Shown in pieces: positions 35,086 through 48,499 of a stretch of DNA of 64,000 nt. The notes under the pieces are model-generated. The model ran no database searches, was not told the DNA's origin, and saw only the letters and a program-made list of their open reading frames with translations. The translations under genes were made by a program, and so were the position numbers. The stretch is from Sciurus carolinensis (taxonomy: Eukaryota; Chordata; Mammalia; Rodentia; Sciuridae): contig NC_062222.1 of the NCBI RefSeq assembly GCF_902686445.1, positions 132,315,035-132,379,034 on the forward strand. The letters are read 5' to 3'. Every line of letters starts with the position of its first letter. Positions within the stretch are counted from its first letter, which is position 1.

Positions 35086-35208
35086 AGCTTTAATCACCTG
35101 TGTTTGTTTGACTACTTTTGCTCTTCTTAATGTCAGACATTCATGTGATGATGACCTACACCACCATTTCCCTTCAGATGTTTCCCATTCCACTGGAAAT
35201 GACATCCC

Positions 35209-35481
35209 TTTCTTTGTTTTCTTTCCTTCTTTCTTTTTTCTTTTCCTTTCTTTTATTTATTTATTTATTTTTGGTACTGGAGATTGAACGCAGGGCTTGC
35301 TTCACCCCTGAGTTACATTCCCTGTCCTTTTTTAATTTTGAGACAGAGTATCGCTACGTTGCTCAGGGCCTTGCTAATTTGCAGAGCCTGGCCTTGAATT
35401 TGTGATCCTCCTTCTTCAGCTTCCCGAGATGCTGAGATTATGGGCGCACACCACTGCTTCCAGCTCAAGTCTATTTCTTTG
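35209..35481 (-). mobile_element. B1-dID composite SINE
   Basis: From the left: TTTC/TTTA-rich tail, ID part (TTTTTGGTACTGGAGATTGA ... 'acattccctgtcc'), linker, then B1 part (GAGACAGAGTATCGCTACGT, 'ctcagggccttgctaatttg', 'gatgctgagattatgggcgc'). Possible 8-bp repeats TTTCTTTG at 35209 and 35474, though these are low complexity. Confidence 0.88.
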
Positions 35482-38400
35482 AATGTGATCCCTCTCTCAC
35501 CCAAGGTCTTAAAATTTTCTTGGAAGAATTCAGAGAGTGCTTTTCTCATCTGATGCCCTTCTTTACTGGAATAGTCAGTACCATGGATGCAGACCAACAT
35601 GACCCTTCTTCAGACAAAAACTGTACCTGCCATTTCTCAAATTTCAACCTAATGACATGAGTCTTTATGAATGATATTTTAAAACAGTAATGTTTTAAAT
35701 AGTGGTATTTTAAAAAGTGACTGCTGTTGGCCACTCCTTTGCATGTTGCTTTACATAGTTTAACTTCTCTTTAGTCTTTTATTCAACTGCCTTTGGAGGT
35801 TGCTCCTATCTTTAAAGAGTTCAGAATTTGAGGGAAAAATATTGAAAGCATATACAAATATCTGTCACAAGACAGATGCAGTGGGGTAGAATAAAAATGA
35901 ACTTAGGTAAAGATTGTAAAATGGATAACAGCAAAATGCTATTGCACATTTTATGAATTTAAAGAGAGTTGTAAAGATTAGAGCTGGAAATTGTAGAGTA
36001 TCAGTGTTGTACTGGAACCAAAACACATAACTTCCCTCAAAACTTGGAAGAGAGGGAAATTAGGCTTAAGACAACATCTAAAAGGATATGGCAGAGAAAT
36101 TCAGAATTGTCTTAAATGGGACATGGTTCCCAGGACAATTAGTTTTCAGAGTAACATTCATGATTTTATGAATAAACTTTCAAAATAATGCATTGGTCAA
36201 AATGGGCTTGGGCATACCTGGTAATGCAGAAATAAAAGAATCAGAGCAGCCAATGTTAGCAGTTTCCAATTAACCACTTGCCTCTATCCAGGATTTACCA
36301 AGCATACGTCAGTCCAGTAACCCTTGACTGCTAAATTCTTCTCCCAGCTGTTCTTCTTTCTCTATTTACCAGAGGTATGAAGAGCCTATTTGATTGACAT
36401 CAAAGCCTTCATTATTTCCACTCTTTGAAATAATGATTTCTCATAGATAATTGATAACAGTGTCTCCTTGTGATTTGAGTTCCCATATTCATGGCTATAG
36501 AGAAAGATTTGATAATAGATCCAAACATCTCCAGCCAACAGGACAATTATATTATCACTGCAGGCTGATAAAATGGCACTTGGAGAGCACATCCGTTTTG
36601 TATTGTTAATTTAGCAACTCCTCTCTCCATGTCTCACTGTACCTGGGTGATGGTAATACAGTGTTTGAACTCTTTTGGTCAGGTCCAGCTGTGCTCTGTC
36701 TTATAGACACGTCACCACTATTAGACTGATGTCTGTTTTGTATACATATCTACACATTTAAAGGAAAGTCATACCATTGATCCTTGGAGGGAAACAATTG
36801 TCCTTCTTAAGTCAGTACTTTAGTGGTCATTTTGGTTATTGGTGGATGCAGATTGGGAGAGCAAAGTGAAGAAGAAACCAACTTAACTTTTGAAAGAAAT
36901 GGGGTTGAGGATGGAAGTGAGGAGAGACATGGAGGAATGGAAGGAGAGAAGATTTCATGATACTCACTAACAAGGAAGAAATTTGAATCCCTATTAGCAA
37001 AAGTGCCATTTGAAATTTTTATATTCCTGTGATACATTAGAAATCCGGCCAGTCTTCTATGCAAACAGAAGGCTCAAATAGATGGATGGGTAAGTTTTTG
37101 CTGTTCTTGCTGGACTCAAAAGTAGAGATCTGCATATCAGGTTTGTTTTGACAGGAGACTGAAGAGAGATACCATGTGCAAGGTGATCCACAAACAAAAT
37201 TAATTCAGAGGAAGCAGAAACTGATAATCAGGGGTACCTGAGAAAAATGTAACTCATTGCCCTTATAATCCCAGAAGGTTTGGGAAGAGTGATCTCTCTG
37301 TTGCTTTTGAATCTGAAAGTACAGGATATTTCCATTGACATTTGGGTTTCATGGAGAAATAATTACTCTCTTCATTATAATTATAGGCATTTAATAGAAA
37401 AAAGAGATCATTTTATATTGGGTCAGTCAGAGAATATTTCATAATACAGCAGCCATGTGGGACTTTGAAGCATAAGCCACATTCTGATAAGCAAAACAGA
37501 ACATAAGAGTGGTTAACTAGGGGAGAGGGGAAGATGAACGGTGCAGAAAGAAGACTCTGTGCATTTGTGATTTCAAAGACTGCTTTTGGTGATTGGGTAG
37601 ACCATTTGGTTGAATACAGAGCCTGGGAAGGGATGAAATAGCTATGTGGCCCTGCCCGTTGGAAGGAGAGCCACTAAGGACTGGAGGTCCTGGGCCCTGT
37701 CATCTTTGAGAAGTCATTCATGAAGTCGTTAATAGAACCCATGAGCCACTGAAGAGCTACAAAAGCATATGTCAAAAGCACTTCTGAAGGCAGGGGCAAA
37801 GAGAAAACCAGGTGAACCTCTCTGGGGAGCCCTCTAAGTTCCCCTGGAAGATGGGCCAAACCTTATTGTCCTGCAGAATCTCCTCTCTACTGTCCCTGAG
37901 CTGGACATCTCCTCTCACTAAACTCAGGTAGTGGAAACTGCTTTTCTGCTGCAGGGATTCCTCTGGAGCCACTGAAGTCTACATGGCTCATGTACATGGT
38001 AGAACACAGAAGTGAGGGTAAAGTAATGCCTGCAGGGGAATTCCTCCTTAATGGGTGATGGGAGTAGAAGATAGATGCCTTGCTTTTATCCTTTAGAAAG
38101 ATAATGCTGAGGCTTACTCTAGGAGGTTCTGTAGAACATTCCCAGAAGCATTGAGCTCTTCCCCTTCCTTTTATTCTCCCTACTTCTCTATATCTGTTTT
38201 CTGGGTCACCTCCCAAATGAACCTGGTCCCAGAACCTGGTCTATGACTCAGTGCTATCATATTGTCAGTTAGGAAGCATTTGAGAGGATGAGATACCCCT
38301 GAGTTGCAGGCCCAAAAAACTAGAGTATTTTGCTCCTAATCTGGGCCACAGTATTGAGGAAAGGATTGATCCTTGAGGAGTCAGGAAGAAATGCTTCTAG

Positions 38401-41400
38401 AGGAATAGTCAGAACAAGAGCATAAGTACCTAGGTTCCTCATCCAAAACCCTGGAAATTTAAACCATGAAGAGCTACTACAATCGGGAGACATCACAGAT
38501 TAGTAGGATAAAATTGAAGTTTTTGAGTGGGAAGATTTATTATGCCCAGAATTGAGAGGTGAATTTACAAACACTCAGAGAGGCTAGAGGCAAGACATCT
38601 CTAGAACAGTAATCAAAAGCAAATGTTTTTCTATCTTTTATTTATGTATTTTCTGTCTTCAGCAAAATGATCAATTTTCCTTCAACAGAGAGAAAAGCCT
38701 TTCCCACATATATCTATTATATGTGAGTATCCCTGTCATCGTACTGATACCAAAGATCCTTCAAGTGCCTTTGACAGTTGAGCATCAGGTTCTAACAGTT
38801 GATTTTGGAAGAAGGCATTTAAAATCCACTCATACCCTGCCTGCTCAGGAGAAGCCAGCTGTGCTAGTTATTTGGATGAAAAGTGAAGACTAGCCTCTTC
38901 TTTAGAGAATTTGCCTCCACGAGGGGAAACACAGGAAATGGGAAATGTTTTGTCTTAGAATGTCTGAATACAGGATCAATATTTATATGGAGGTTGCTGA
39001 CATCCCATTAAGAAAGATTCAACTGCAGTTTAGAGAGATGCATTTGGTGTGTTTGAGAGGGAAATCCACTCTCCATCGAATGCAGAAGGCAGTTTCTAAT
39101 GAAATTTAGAATTGAGTGAAATTGGTCCAATCTACAAACCCAAGAAATAAATTTAAATCTTTTAGAAGACCTCAGTCAAGTTTCAAACCTATAAGGGCTG
39201 ATTTATTATCTGAGACATACAATGAAAACCAAATGTGCACTGCTCCCAAGTGCCTGTGCCATTAGAATTTTGGAGCGTTAGTAGAACCTGTTCATAGGGA
39301 CAAAAAATACAAATGAAAGTGGAAACAAATGGCACTAAAAATCAGTTTGGAGAATTTTTAGACTTTCAACTTCCTTCCTCTGGCATTCAAAGTCTCTGTG
39401 CCTTGACCTACGCACACACTTACGACCTGTGCAACAGGATGTTAAGTGAGCCTTTTTTCCTGTTTGCATTTTTTAAACTCCCCAAAGCGAAGAACAAAAC
39501 AAAGACTGGTGGCAAATGCTCCTGCACCCAGTGTTTGTTTCCTGCCCCTTCAGTCTTAAGGTTGCCTTCGATAGGTCAGGTGGAAGCATTTTCTTAAAGC
39601 CCGTCTGGTCCTGGGTGCCCTGCCTCTTCCCTCTGTGGGGAGGATGAGAACCACGCTTTGCTCCTACTTCACATAAAGCAAACAGGTATTTAAAGGGACA
39701 CCTTGCAAAACTGAAATCTGGAGGCCTCAGTGGCCTGGTGCATGGTATTTACCTGAAAAACCTGTAGTAGTGGCGATGGTCTGAGGGACCCGATTGTAGG
39801 AGAACCAATGACAATTGCACTCCTGGTATGGGGCAGTAAGCACAATTCTTTAAGTGGGTCCCTGGGACGGATGGGAAATAGGGCTTCTCCTGCTTTCCCC
39901 TTTGGTGTCCTTGTTCCATATGTTCTTACTGAAGACTCTGAAACATAGATGTCTTTATCCAAAACAACGAAATATGTGATATAGCAAGTGGTTCCTAAAA
40001 TCTTGTGTCCTTGAGGCCTTCTATGGAGGGAAGGCAAATAATTGCCATACTGAGAATACATGTGTATTCAAATGTCTGTTATCATCCAAATGAGTCACTG
40101 ACTCTTCTGGGATAGAAGAAATTCAATCAACTTCTGTCAAATGGCCAATCAGCCTTAAGAAATAGTGGCATAAGCCTGCAATCGGGCTTTCTTGCTGACA
40201 GGTTGAAGCTGGTATCGGCAATAGCTAGATGAGCTCTGGTTAGTGGGGGGCTCATGCTGGTGGGCCAGGGCACATTCTCATTTCTGTTACTATGACTTGT
40301 TCATTTACACCCCAGTTGTGTCAGAATCGTGGTCAATAATAGAAGCTGGCTTTGCCACATGGTCGAGGCACTTTTCCCCTTGATTGGTCGTGCCCCTTGC
40401 CTGACAAATGCCCTCTGGTAGGAACTGCTGGGGAACACTGCTACCATTGCCGGCCTCCCTTGAGCTGCCTCTTCACCCACATGCCCATGTCTAGGATCTC
40501 CTTGTGAATGATTTTCTGGTCTTTCTCCTTCCAAACTCCCCGCACCTGGACAGTTCATATACCATCATCTTCCCATTCCATTTACAATCTCACCTCAGTG
40601 AACTTCTTTTTTGGTACAAAATAGATAAGCAGATGTGCTACAAAATCTCTGTTCACTGGGATAAATTTCTCTTGCACTTCTCCATCCAGGCCACTCGGCG
40701 TGAGGCTGAGGTTTGAGTGACACCCACTGTATGCTTCCACTCGTAGGCAGGGCCTCCAGGCTCCTGGGGTAAGCTGTGCACTCAGCTCACTTCGCTCAGG
40801 CACAAATATCAGCTTCTCCAGAGAAGGGAGAAGGGCGGGAACTTAATGTGGCAGGTCTCTACAGAGAAAGCAGACTCTGAAGGAAGCAACAGCGGGACTC
40901 TCCTGTCCACACTCACTTGCCTGAGCAATGAAGGAGATGTGACCCTTATGTCACCATGAGTACCAGAGCCTACCGTTGGGTGTTTCAGATTCCTTCGCAC
41001 CCATGAATTCAGGAAACTGTTCCTTCAAGCTTCTAGAGAGTTCCTCTTCCTGAGGAGAATATTTATAATGACAGAGGGATGAGCAACACCCATTCAATGG
41101 TCTCTGTTCTGTGGTCGACACCCCACCTTCCACCTGTTTCCCATCTAGCTCATTTCCTCAGCTGCCATCACTGCTGGCCGGGAGGACTCTCAGCACCAGA
41201 CACTCATTCCTGAGCAAACTGACCCCTGATCCTATGTCCATATCATTGGTTACTCTTTCTAGCACAAATGGAGAAGGGACTTCCAGGAGGTGCTCAGGTG
41301 GGTTACCAGGAATCCACAGGCCTGCTTAAGAGCACAGGCCAAACCTGAAGTTGTGTTCTTGTCACAAACTCAACCAATAACATGCGTAATGAATGAAGTT

Positions 41401-42374
41401 CTTCCTGCATTTATTAATACTGGTGCTTCACCTGTAATTTGTGCCCACGACCCACTTCCAGTTATTGGAATTCTGTCTATTATGTAAGGCACAGCTCAGG
41501 AGTCCCTCACAGATGAGAATATGAGAGAAGAAACAATGTAAACTGGGACTTGCTATGTTTTCTTATTCCTTCTTGAAAGCAACACTCTTCATTTCCTTTT
41601 AGCTCCTGACCAATGTGAAAGTCTCTATGCAAAAAAATGTTACAAGAGCAACTACCTTTACTAACAACCCATGGACTATTATAATGCAACTTCTCTGTAT
41701 TAAACTGTGTGGGATTATATCCTTGTAGACTTTTAGAAAGATCAGTATGAGCTACAACTCCACTCTATTAACTCATTAATGACATGTAATTAGTCACTTA
41801 TATCTCATTGGCTGCATATTGGGGTTGGAAACATAGTAAGTGGAATGTCATCTCTTCTCTTGTGGAGTGCAGTGTCTGCAAGAAGTTGCAATAAGGTTCA
41901 CCCTAGCTTGTGCCTGAGGCACAGGGGAAGTCCTGGGTAGAGGGTCAAAAACTGAGTTGAGTTCAGGCGGTTATGGAGCTCAGGAGGCAGGATTTGCAAG
42001 GAATGAGTGACCTGGTCTTGTGATGACAAGATTGCAGGCAGGGTGAGAGCAGAGAAGACTTGAGTGGGAAGCAGTACAGTATTGCAGGGAACCTTGAAGA
42101 GTGTGTATCCTGTACAAAGAAAGCAACACAGACCTCAGGGCAAACCCAGTGACACCCTGAATAACTGCAGATCTCAGTGTGATTGATGGCAACTCCACAT
42201 ACTTGATGCAATGCTGCAATGGAATAATTTTCATATTACATGTAACATTCTATTCAAAATGTGGAAGACGAGTTGGAGGGAAAGATTATGGAAGTCAACA
42301 GGTGCTTAAGGGGAAATGAGCAAAACATCTACTACTGTTTCAGATTATAACTGACACTGAGAGCAAATCAAACT
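35482..42374. other. long interval without recognised genes or clear repeats
   Basis: About 6.9 kb in which I could name no repeat, RNA gene or exon. ORFs up to 126 codons exist (e.g. 37887-38216 minus, 39690-40061 minus) but none resembles a known family and codon patterns look random. The interval may hold decayed repeats that need a library search. Confidence 0.35.
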
Positions 42375-42381
42375 CATAGCT

Positions 42382-42412
<31 letters not shown>

Positions 42413-42497
42413 GTGGCGCTGGGGATTGAACCCAGGGTCTTATTCTTGTGAAGCAAGCACTCTACCAACTGACCTATATCCCCAGCTCCATAGCTCC
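42375..42497 (-). mobile_element. ID SINE with long A tail and TSD
   Basis: Flanked by CATAGCTCC at 42375-42383 and 42489-42497. The left side is a poly(T) of about 29 nt, then GTGGCGCTGGGGATTGAACC, 'gaagcaagcactctaccaac', 'gacctatatccccagctc'. The long tail and clean duplication indicate a relatively young insertion. Confidence 0.94.
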
Positions 42498-42614
42498 CTT
42501 TAAAATTTTATTTTGGGAGCTGTAGTTTCAATTCTGTTACCAAGAAGGTAAGGAACCAGTTCTAGACATGGGAAGGTAGTAACATGTATGAAATATCTAC
42601 TGTGAAAATAGTAC

Positions 42615-43180
42615 AGAGGTTTGTCAAAAGATTAGGCATGGAACCACAATATGATCCAGCAATCCCTTGGTATTTTTCCTAAAGAATTAAAGTCATCACA
42701 CTACAGTGGTGCATGCATACCCATGTTTATAGCAGCACAAATCACAATAGCCAAACGATGGAACCAGCCTAGGCATCCATCAATGGATAAGTGGATAAAT
42801 AAAATGTGCTTATATGCACAATTACATTGTTTTCAATAGCCATAAATAAAAACAAAATTATGTCATTTGCAGGAAAATTAATAGAACTTGATAATTATAT
42901 GAAGTAAAATAAGCCACACTCAGAAAGTTGAGGGTCATATCTTTTCTCTTGTATGTGGAAAATAGGAGAGAAGAAAAAAAATATGTGGGGGTGTTCTCAT
43001 GAAAATTGAATGGAAATCAGTAGAAAATAGGAAGGAGACAAAGGAGAGGAAAGAGGGAGAGGAAAGAGGAAACTCTGGGGAATAATATTGACCAAATTAT
43101 ATTGTTATATTGTATGCATGTATGAATGTGTAACAATAAATCAACCATTATGTACAATTAATAGTACACCAGTTAAGAAA
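42615..43180 (+). repeat. L1 3' end (ORF2 end and 3' UTR), diverged
   Basis: Starts at 'aggcatggaaccacaatatg' 'atccagcaatcccttgg', passes through 'agcagcacaaatcacaatag', 'gatggaaccagcctaggcat', 'atcaatggataagtggataa', and ends with the 3' UTR wording 'aataaatcaaccattatgta' 'caattaatagtacacca'. Multiple stops. Inserted in the same orientation as the large L1 at 54.65 kb but from an older subfamily. Confidence 0.85.
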
Positions 43181-43199
43181 AAGTACTAATGAAGAGGTT

Positions 43200-43335
43200 C
43201 TGTGTCTTTCATTAAATATTTGATAATACGTTTAATTCTTGTGTTAATATTTTGAGGAAGTACTGTTATTCTACTTTACAGAACAAGAAAATCACACACA
43301 TATATGTGCTTAGAATTAAAATTCAGTCAGATTTG
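43200..43335 (-). repeat. MIR fragment
   Basis: 'gtgttaatattttgaggaag' 'tactgttattctactttaca' 'gaacaagaaaatcacacaca' 'gtcagatttggaatc' follow the reverse-complement MIR series. Confidence 0.6.
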
Positions 43336-44354
43336 GAATCGAAAACTGCTTCTGTTATATTACAATTGTGTAATGTTGGAAAAATTACTTGTTGATTGCA
43401 ATTTTTAAGTTTATACACTTATTTACCAAACGAGGAACATGCTGTATTCTTGCAGCATTGTTGACTATAGGAGAGAAAGCAACCGAACTGTTCAGGTCCT
43501 GGGATGAAATCATGACTGATCCGTAGGGATGCTGCTTTACATCTGATGGGACGTGGCTGCACCGTGCACTGTGACAAGAAGACAGGTGGAGGCCGAGGTG
43601 TAGGGAGAGGACTGATTTGGGAGGCCCAGGAGACTTGGTAAAAGGGGTTGGTTCTTCGTGGTCCATAAGACCTTTGTTCTGCTAGATTCTCAAGGGTAGC
43701 TGAAATGTGCAGTGTTGAGTACTGATAATGCCTTTTCTCAGATTCTGGCTCTGGTTCTCTCCTCTTCAAGGAATTTCCCCAGCATCACTGGGTAACTCTG
43801 CTTTCAGGAGGTACCATCTAGAACTGGGAGGTATTAGTGGCCCTGGGCAGCCCTCAACCTTTGGGAGGTGGCTGTTGTCCCTAGCAGTGCCAGCCTCGCT
43901 GAGCTCTGGTGGAGTCGCTGAGGAAGTTCCTATGTGGTTTGCAGAAGTCCCCAGGGGATTAAATGTTCACAGTGCATGATGATACTCACCTCCTCATCAA
44001 TACTGCTTCTCTTGTGCTTCTTACAACCCAAACAAATTGCTTATACCCATCCAATTCCTGGGCTCAGGGTTCATCTAGGTTTGTCAGAGCTAAAACTAGA
44101 ACAATATTCAAATGAAAATACTTTGGGGACATATTACCTACACATTATTGTAAGTTTGGTGATAGACACGTGAAGAGGAAAATGGCTTTGAGTGAGGAGG
44201 CTGATGGAGAAAGGGATCATTTGGAATTATTCTGTTAGGTTTATAGGTTAATAATAAATGATAGTTGAAAGTTTGAGAGTGGATGAAATACTACAAAAGC
44301 AAATACTGAGGAGTCAAAAAAGGCTGGGACAAAATTTAGATACACATCAAATTT
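43336..44354. other. no recognised feature
   Basis: Mixed composition, with 116- and 93-codon minus-strand frames overlapping at 43385-43769 that have no family resemblance. No repeat named. Confidence 0.38.
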
Positions 44355-44535
44355 TTAATGTGATAAAATATACATTATGTAAAATGTACCATTTTAATTG
44401 TTGGGCCTTAATAACTTCCACAATATTGTGCAAACATCCATCTTCGATTCTGTTTCTTGATCTCAAATGGAAATGCCATACCTGATAAACACCATCTCTA
44501 CATTACCCTCCCCCTGTGCCTAGAAACCACCTAAG
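44355..44535 (-). repeat. old L1 (L1M type) fragment
   Basis: 'aaaatgtaccattttaattg', 'cacaatattgtgcaaacatc', 'catcttcgattctgtttctt', 'cattaccctccccctgtgcc', 'tagaaaccacctaagcacc' track the antisense of a common old L1 3' segment. Confidence 0.72.
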
Positions 44536-44939
44536 CACCAACTTTTGATGATCAAGTAGAAAAAGACAAACCAGTGCATCAGAGGAGTTCACACAGGAGT
44601 AGAACATGAAAGGCAGTGATTTAGACTCAGAGGAGGTGGTTTTAAGTGAAAAGAACGGTTCATGAAATTAAATCCTCCATAGAGATAATTGCTAAAAAGT
44701 GCTAAAACTTATCTACTGGATTTAGAAGTGAGCTGTTCCCATAACGTGCATGGAGTGCAGAATTCACCTGCGAGGACAGGGAAGGGAGTGGTGGATGGTA
44801 ACCAGGTCCAATGAGCCTATGGTTCTTTTTGAGAAATTTTATTTCTTCACACACATTTGAGTGTCCTACCTTGGACATTAGGGAAATAATGTCATATTTA
44901 ATATTCATCATGCTAGCACATGATGGCTGACAAAACTAA
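44536..44939. other. no recognised feature
   Basis: No repeat or exon recognised. Confidence 0.4.
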
Positions 44940-45125
44940 AACTTAGAAGTATTTATGATATGCCAAGATCTATGCTAGGAATTTGTTGTCTCAATTACAC
45001 CGCTTCTTTTAAGTAGGAGTTACTGTTCCACCTTTACAGGTAAGGAAGTGGGGGGTCCACAACTTTGAGAGAAGTTGGAAAATTTCCCCATGATGCTTTA
45101 ATATATCTTGCACAAAGTGTAACTA
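44940..45125 (-). repeat. MIR SINE
   Basis: 'atgatatgccaagatctatg' 'ctaggaatttgttgtctcaa' 'ttactgttccacctttacag' 'gtaaggaagtgg' then 'gagaagttggaaaatttccc' give the reverse-complement MIR order. Confidence 0.68.
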
Positions 45126-46320
45126 GAGTAGCCTCAAGATGTGATACTGTTTTCACTATTCTTGCAGATAACTTTTGAAGTTATGCTGCTGTGTAAGACC
45201 TGACAGGGAGTCCGGGAGATAAGATTATGAGTTAAATATATGTATGGACCATGAGTATATTCTGGCTCCTGATGATCAAGCCACAAATTTCTATATGGCT
45301 CATTGCCCTCTATCTGGAGCAGGAGCGTCCAAAATGGAATCAGTGTCAGGCTCAGGTCTGGTTTGCTTGAATGTTCACAGAAAATCAGACCTTCCTAAAG
45401 GGGCTTCTCTGAAGTCCCTACCCACTGTAGGCAAAGGAGGTCCTACTGTCCCTGTACTCGCCTCCACAGATGAATTCAAACGCTTTCCACTGAAGCTTGC
45501 AACAACTCAGGTCACACTAACGTACCTAAACTTGTTTAATTTAGATCAAAGTAGGCTATTTAATTAAAGGGAAGAGTTGTGAGACTGACTAAACTCAGGT
45601 GTGACTTGATTGAAATGTTCAAACAATGTCTTTGGAGTTAGGTTCCTGCTTTGCTAGCACAGCTCTTCTTTTAGGGTTACTGATTTCATTCTTAGGTGAG
45701 TCCTCCCCATGTTGTCTAAATATAGGCTTCTGCAGACCTGGGTTTACTTCCTACTAGTTAAACAGCACTGGAGGGTAGGAGATATCACTTTGCTCCTACT
45801 CTCTGTCAAGTCCCAGTCCTGATTTTCAATTTTCTTGTTTTGGTATGCACTCCTAAAGGCTTTGGGGATGGCCTACTCTTACCAGATGTGACAAGGATGG
45901 AAGGGCTGGGCTGATTCATCAGAGCAAATAAGAGGGAAAGGATCCTGCTGGGTCCTGCTGGAGAGTGCTGGGGTCTGATGTCCTCAGGTCTTGACAGCAG
46001 TAGTCAATGTCCCCACTTCCTCCTTCTTCTGCAATTTGTTCTATCCACTCCCAGTCCACTGGACAGTGCTGTACACATTCAGGGCAGGTCCTCCCGCTCA
46101 GTGTCCCACATGCCAATCATCCCTGGAAACACTCTTACAGACATACCCAGAGTCTTGATGTTAGTCACGTCTTGATCTTACCAAGCTGATGATCCAGATT
46201 AACTGTCACAGATGCTTAAAAGACAAAACCTCCATCCCCTCTTTGACCACAGTCATACACCATGTCCATTGTCTGTCTCCCTCTCTTGACCCAAACGCAG
46301 CAGATTACTTTCATGCATCT
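45126..46320. other. no recognised feature
   Basis: Contains a 107-codon plus frame (45244-45567) of unremarkable composition with no recognised domain. No repeat named. Confidence 0.38.
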
Positions 46321-46490
46321 CTTCTTCATTTATCCATCCACCATTTACTGGGTATCTCCTGTCTGACAAGAGCCATGCTAAATCCTGAGGACAATAATTG
46401 ATAATAAAGTGAACAGGTTCCCTGTCCTCACAGAACTCACATTCTGTTGAGGGACAGGCACTGAAAAAGCATGATGAGTTCTATGAAGGG
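46321..46490 (-). repeat. L2-like ancient fragment
   Basis: 'caccatttactgggtatctc' 'gagccatgctaaatcctgag' 'gataataaagtgaacaggtt' 'ccctgtcctcacagaactca' 'cattctgttgaggg' follows the common ancient series for this family, which I associate with L2 in reverse orientation. Confidence 0.55.
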
Positions 46491-47470
46491 AGAGGTATAA
46501 GATTCTAGGTACTTTAGCAGCTAGGCAGAGAGGTTTATGCAACTCCAGTAGGTGGGGAGTACTCTCCCATGTATGGGATAGCATTCATATAACTATACAG
46601 ATTTCAGTAGATACTCCCTAATGAGAAAACAGATGACCACTTAAAATGGTTGTAATAGTGTCTCATGGAGGTCATTTCATTTTGCAAAAACATCCATATT
46701 TATTTGCTTACACACTGTGCATGATGCATTGTATAGGTGGGGGTAGATGGATATGAATGTATGTACATGGGTATATAGGTAAATAATGTATCTACTGCTC
46801 CTTATGCATTTGCATAGAGTAAGTGCTGAAGACCAAGGGGACAAAAGTGCACAGAGCAGGGAGACTGGGTTTTGAGGCTAAGAAAGTGTCTATGTTCTTG
46901 TGATAAATCATCCTGTTCCAAACCTCATGATCTGAGACATCAGGAAGCCTTGCCAAGTTTTAAATTAAGGACCTTTTGGAAAGGCGTGGAGTTTAGAAAC
47001 AGAAACATTGCCCTCCCAAGAGACAAGTCTGAACGAATGAAGACTCGGCCATGTTGGGCCCTATCATTCTCTGTGGTTAGAAAGGGTTCAGCTGTCAGCT
47101 TACTCAGGGATTTTGCTCACTAGTATTCCTTCACTTTCATTAGCTCACTTGCTTTAAAGAGATAATATTGAGAAACAGAGTCTTAGCCATTTTGTCAAAG
47201 CCATGAACCAAGTCAAGCCCAGGTTTCTGATGGATCTCAGAGGATGCAGGGAGAGCTGGGCACTGGGCCTGAATTTTTGCCCACCACACTGCTGGCCATG
47301 GTAAGAGTTTGAGGGAACAGAACTTGGGGCGCTTGTCTCCCAGCTTTGCTTCCCCAGGGGTTTCACTACCTCCCATTTGTAAAGGGAGAGGTGCTAATAA
47401 AATTTTCTGCACTTTCACTTGGTGGGATGGTTATATGAATCAAACGAGAAAATGTGTGCACAAATGCTTT
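46491..47470. other. no recognised feature
   Basis: Mixed composition with several 60-92 codon frames, none recognised. Confidence 0.38.
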
Positions 47471-47600
47471 ATGGGTTTATTCATTCATTTGACTATTTCT
47501 TAAGTGCCTACTTTATGTCAGAAACTGAACCACACATTGGGTCTTCACATTCACATGAGATATAATCTCTTTCCCTTGAAAACAAAGCAGAAAATGAAAG
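47471..47600 (-). repeat. L2-like ancient fragment
   Basis: 'gtttattcattcatttgact' 'atttcttaagtgcctacttt' 'atgtcagaaactgaacca' begins with the TTCATTCATT terminus expected of an L2 3' end in reverse orientation. Confidence 0.55.
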
Positions 47601-47850
47601 CAATCATTAAAATACGCTGTGTCCACTGTTGCAAAGGATAAACAAGGGATGCCATGGTGGCACCATCAGGACACCCTTGTCCTTGAGGAGGGGGACTTGA
47701 GCAGAGAAGGAGGCCTAAAGGAAGGAACACTGAAATTGTTTTTCACATGCCAAATTTTTAGGTATTCATTGATGTTTCACATTGTTATTCTTATGAATTA
47801 TTATTAAAACATGTGCTTTTTAAAATCTTATTGTTATTAAATCATCGAGA

Positions 47851-47982
47851 AGAACCACAAGGCACTGGGGAGATAGCTCAGTTGGTAGAGTGCTTGCCTT
47901 GCAAGCACAAGGCCCTGGGTTCAATCCCCAGCACCGCAAAAAAAACAAAACAAAACAAAAAAAACAGTTAAAAGAACCACAA
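47851..47982 (+). mobile_element. ID SINE, well preserved, with TSD
   Basis: The 10-bp repeats AGAACCACAA at 47851-47860 and 47973-47982 flank an ID body that reads GGCACTGGGGAGATAGCTCA, GTTGGTAGAGTGCTTGCCTT, 'gcaagcacaaggccctgggt', 'tcaatccccagcaccgc' and then an A-rich tail with CAAAA units. Box A-like (TAGCTCAGTTGG) and box B-like (GGGTTCAATCC) pol III promoter elements are intact, so it is probably among the youngest ID copies here. Confidence 0.96.
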
Positions 47983-48499
47983 AAGAGTCTGCTTGGGTTC
48001 TTTGAGCACACAGGTATGAGCAGGACACCCTGGAACGAGTCTTCCTTCTACTGTACAGATGGTCCCAGCAAGAGGGCAGATTCCTTCCCAGAGGGAACCA
48101 CAGTGCAGCAGCTGGCATTTCTAATACTTGCATAATTGTCAATATTTACCCCAAATCTGCTTCCTCTGTTCACTTGCTATAAATCACCTCAATTTTATTA
48201 GGAAGCTATTATATTTCTTTACAAGGTAACACCTTCAGTTTCCCTCTGCTGTGAGTGAGTGACGTTTTACAACATGTTCTCTGGTGAGATCGAAAGGACT
48301 GAAATACAGGATGGTGAGCTCCTTTCTCCTTTCATAAATACAACCTTGTCTTTATAACCCATGTGCTTGCATCTCAGCTTTAAAAGATTCTAAATGCAAA
48401 TATGTTGTAAGTGCTAATTTTTACACCAAAGGAAAAGTTTTGTTGATTTGTTTTCTCATTTTCATTTATCTCTCTATCTCTCTCTCCCCACCTGTTTGG
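47983..48499. other. no recognised feature
   Basis: Unique or decayed sequence. A TCTCTATCTCTCTCTC stretch near 48470 is low complexity. Confidence 0.4.

Noticed and set aside
43385..43769. Overlapping 93- and 116-codon minus-strand ORFs
   Set aside because: Two frames open over the same DNA with no homology. Most likely chance.
47861..47940. tRNA gene suggested by box A and box B-like motifs
   Set aside because: It is an ID SINE: tRNA-Ala-derived, with an A-rich tail and target-site duplications, and no intact cloverleaf 3' half.
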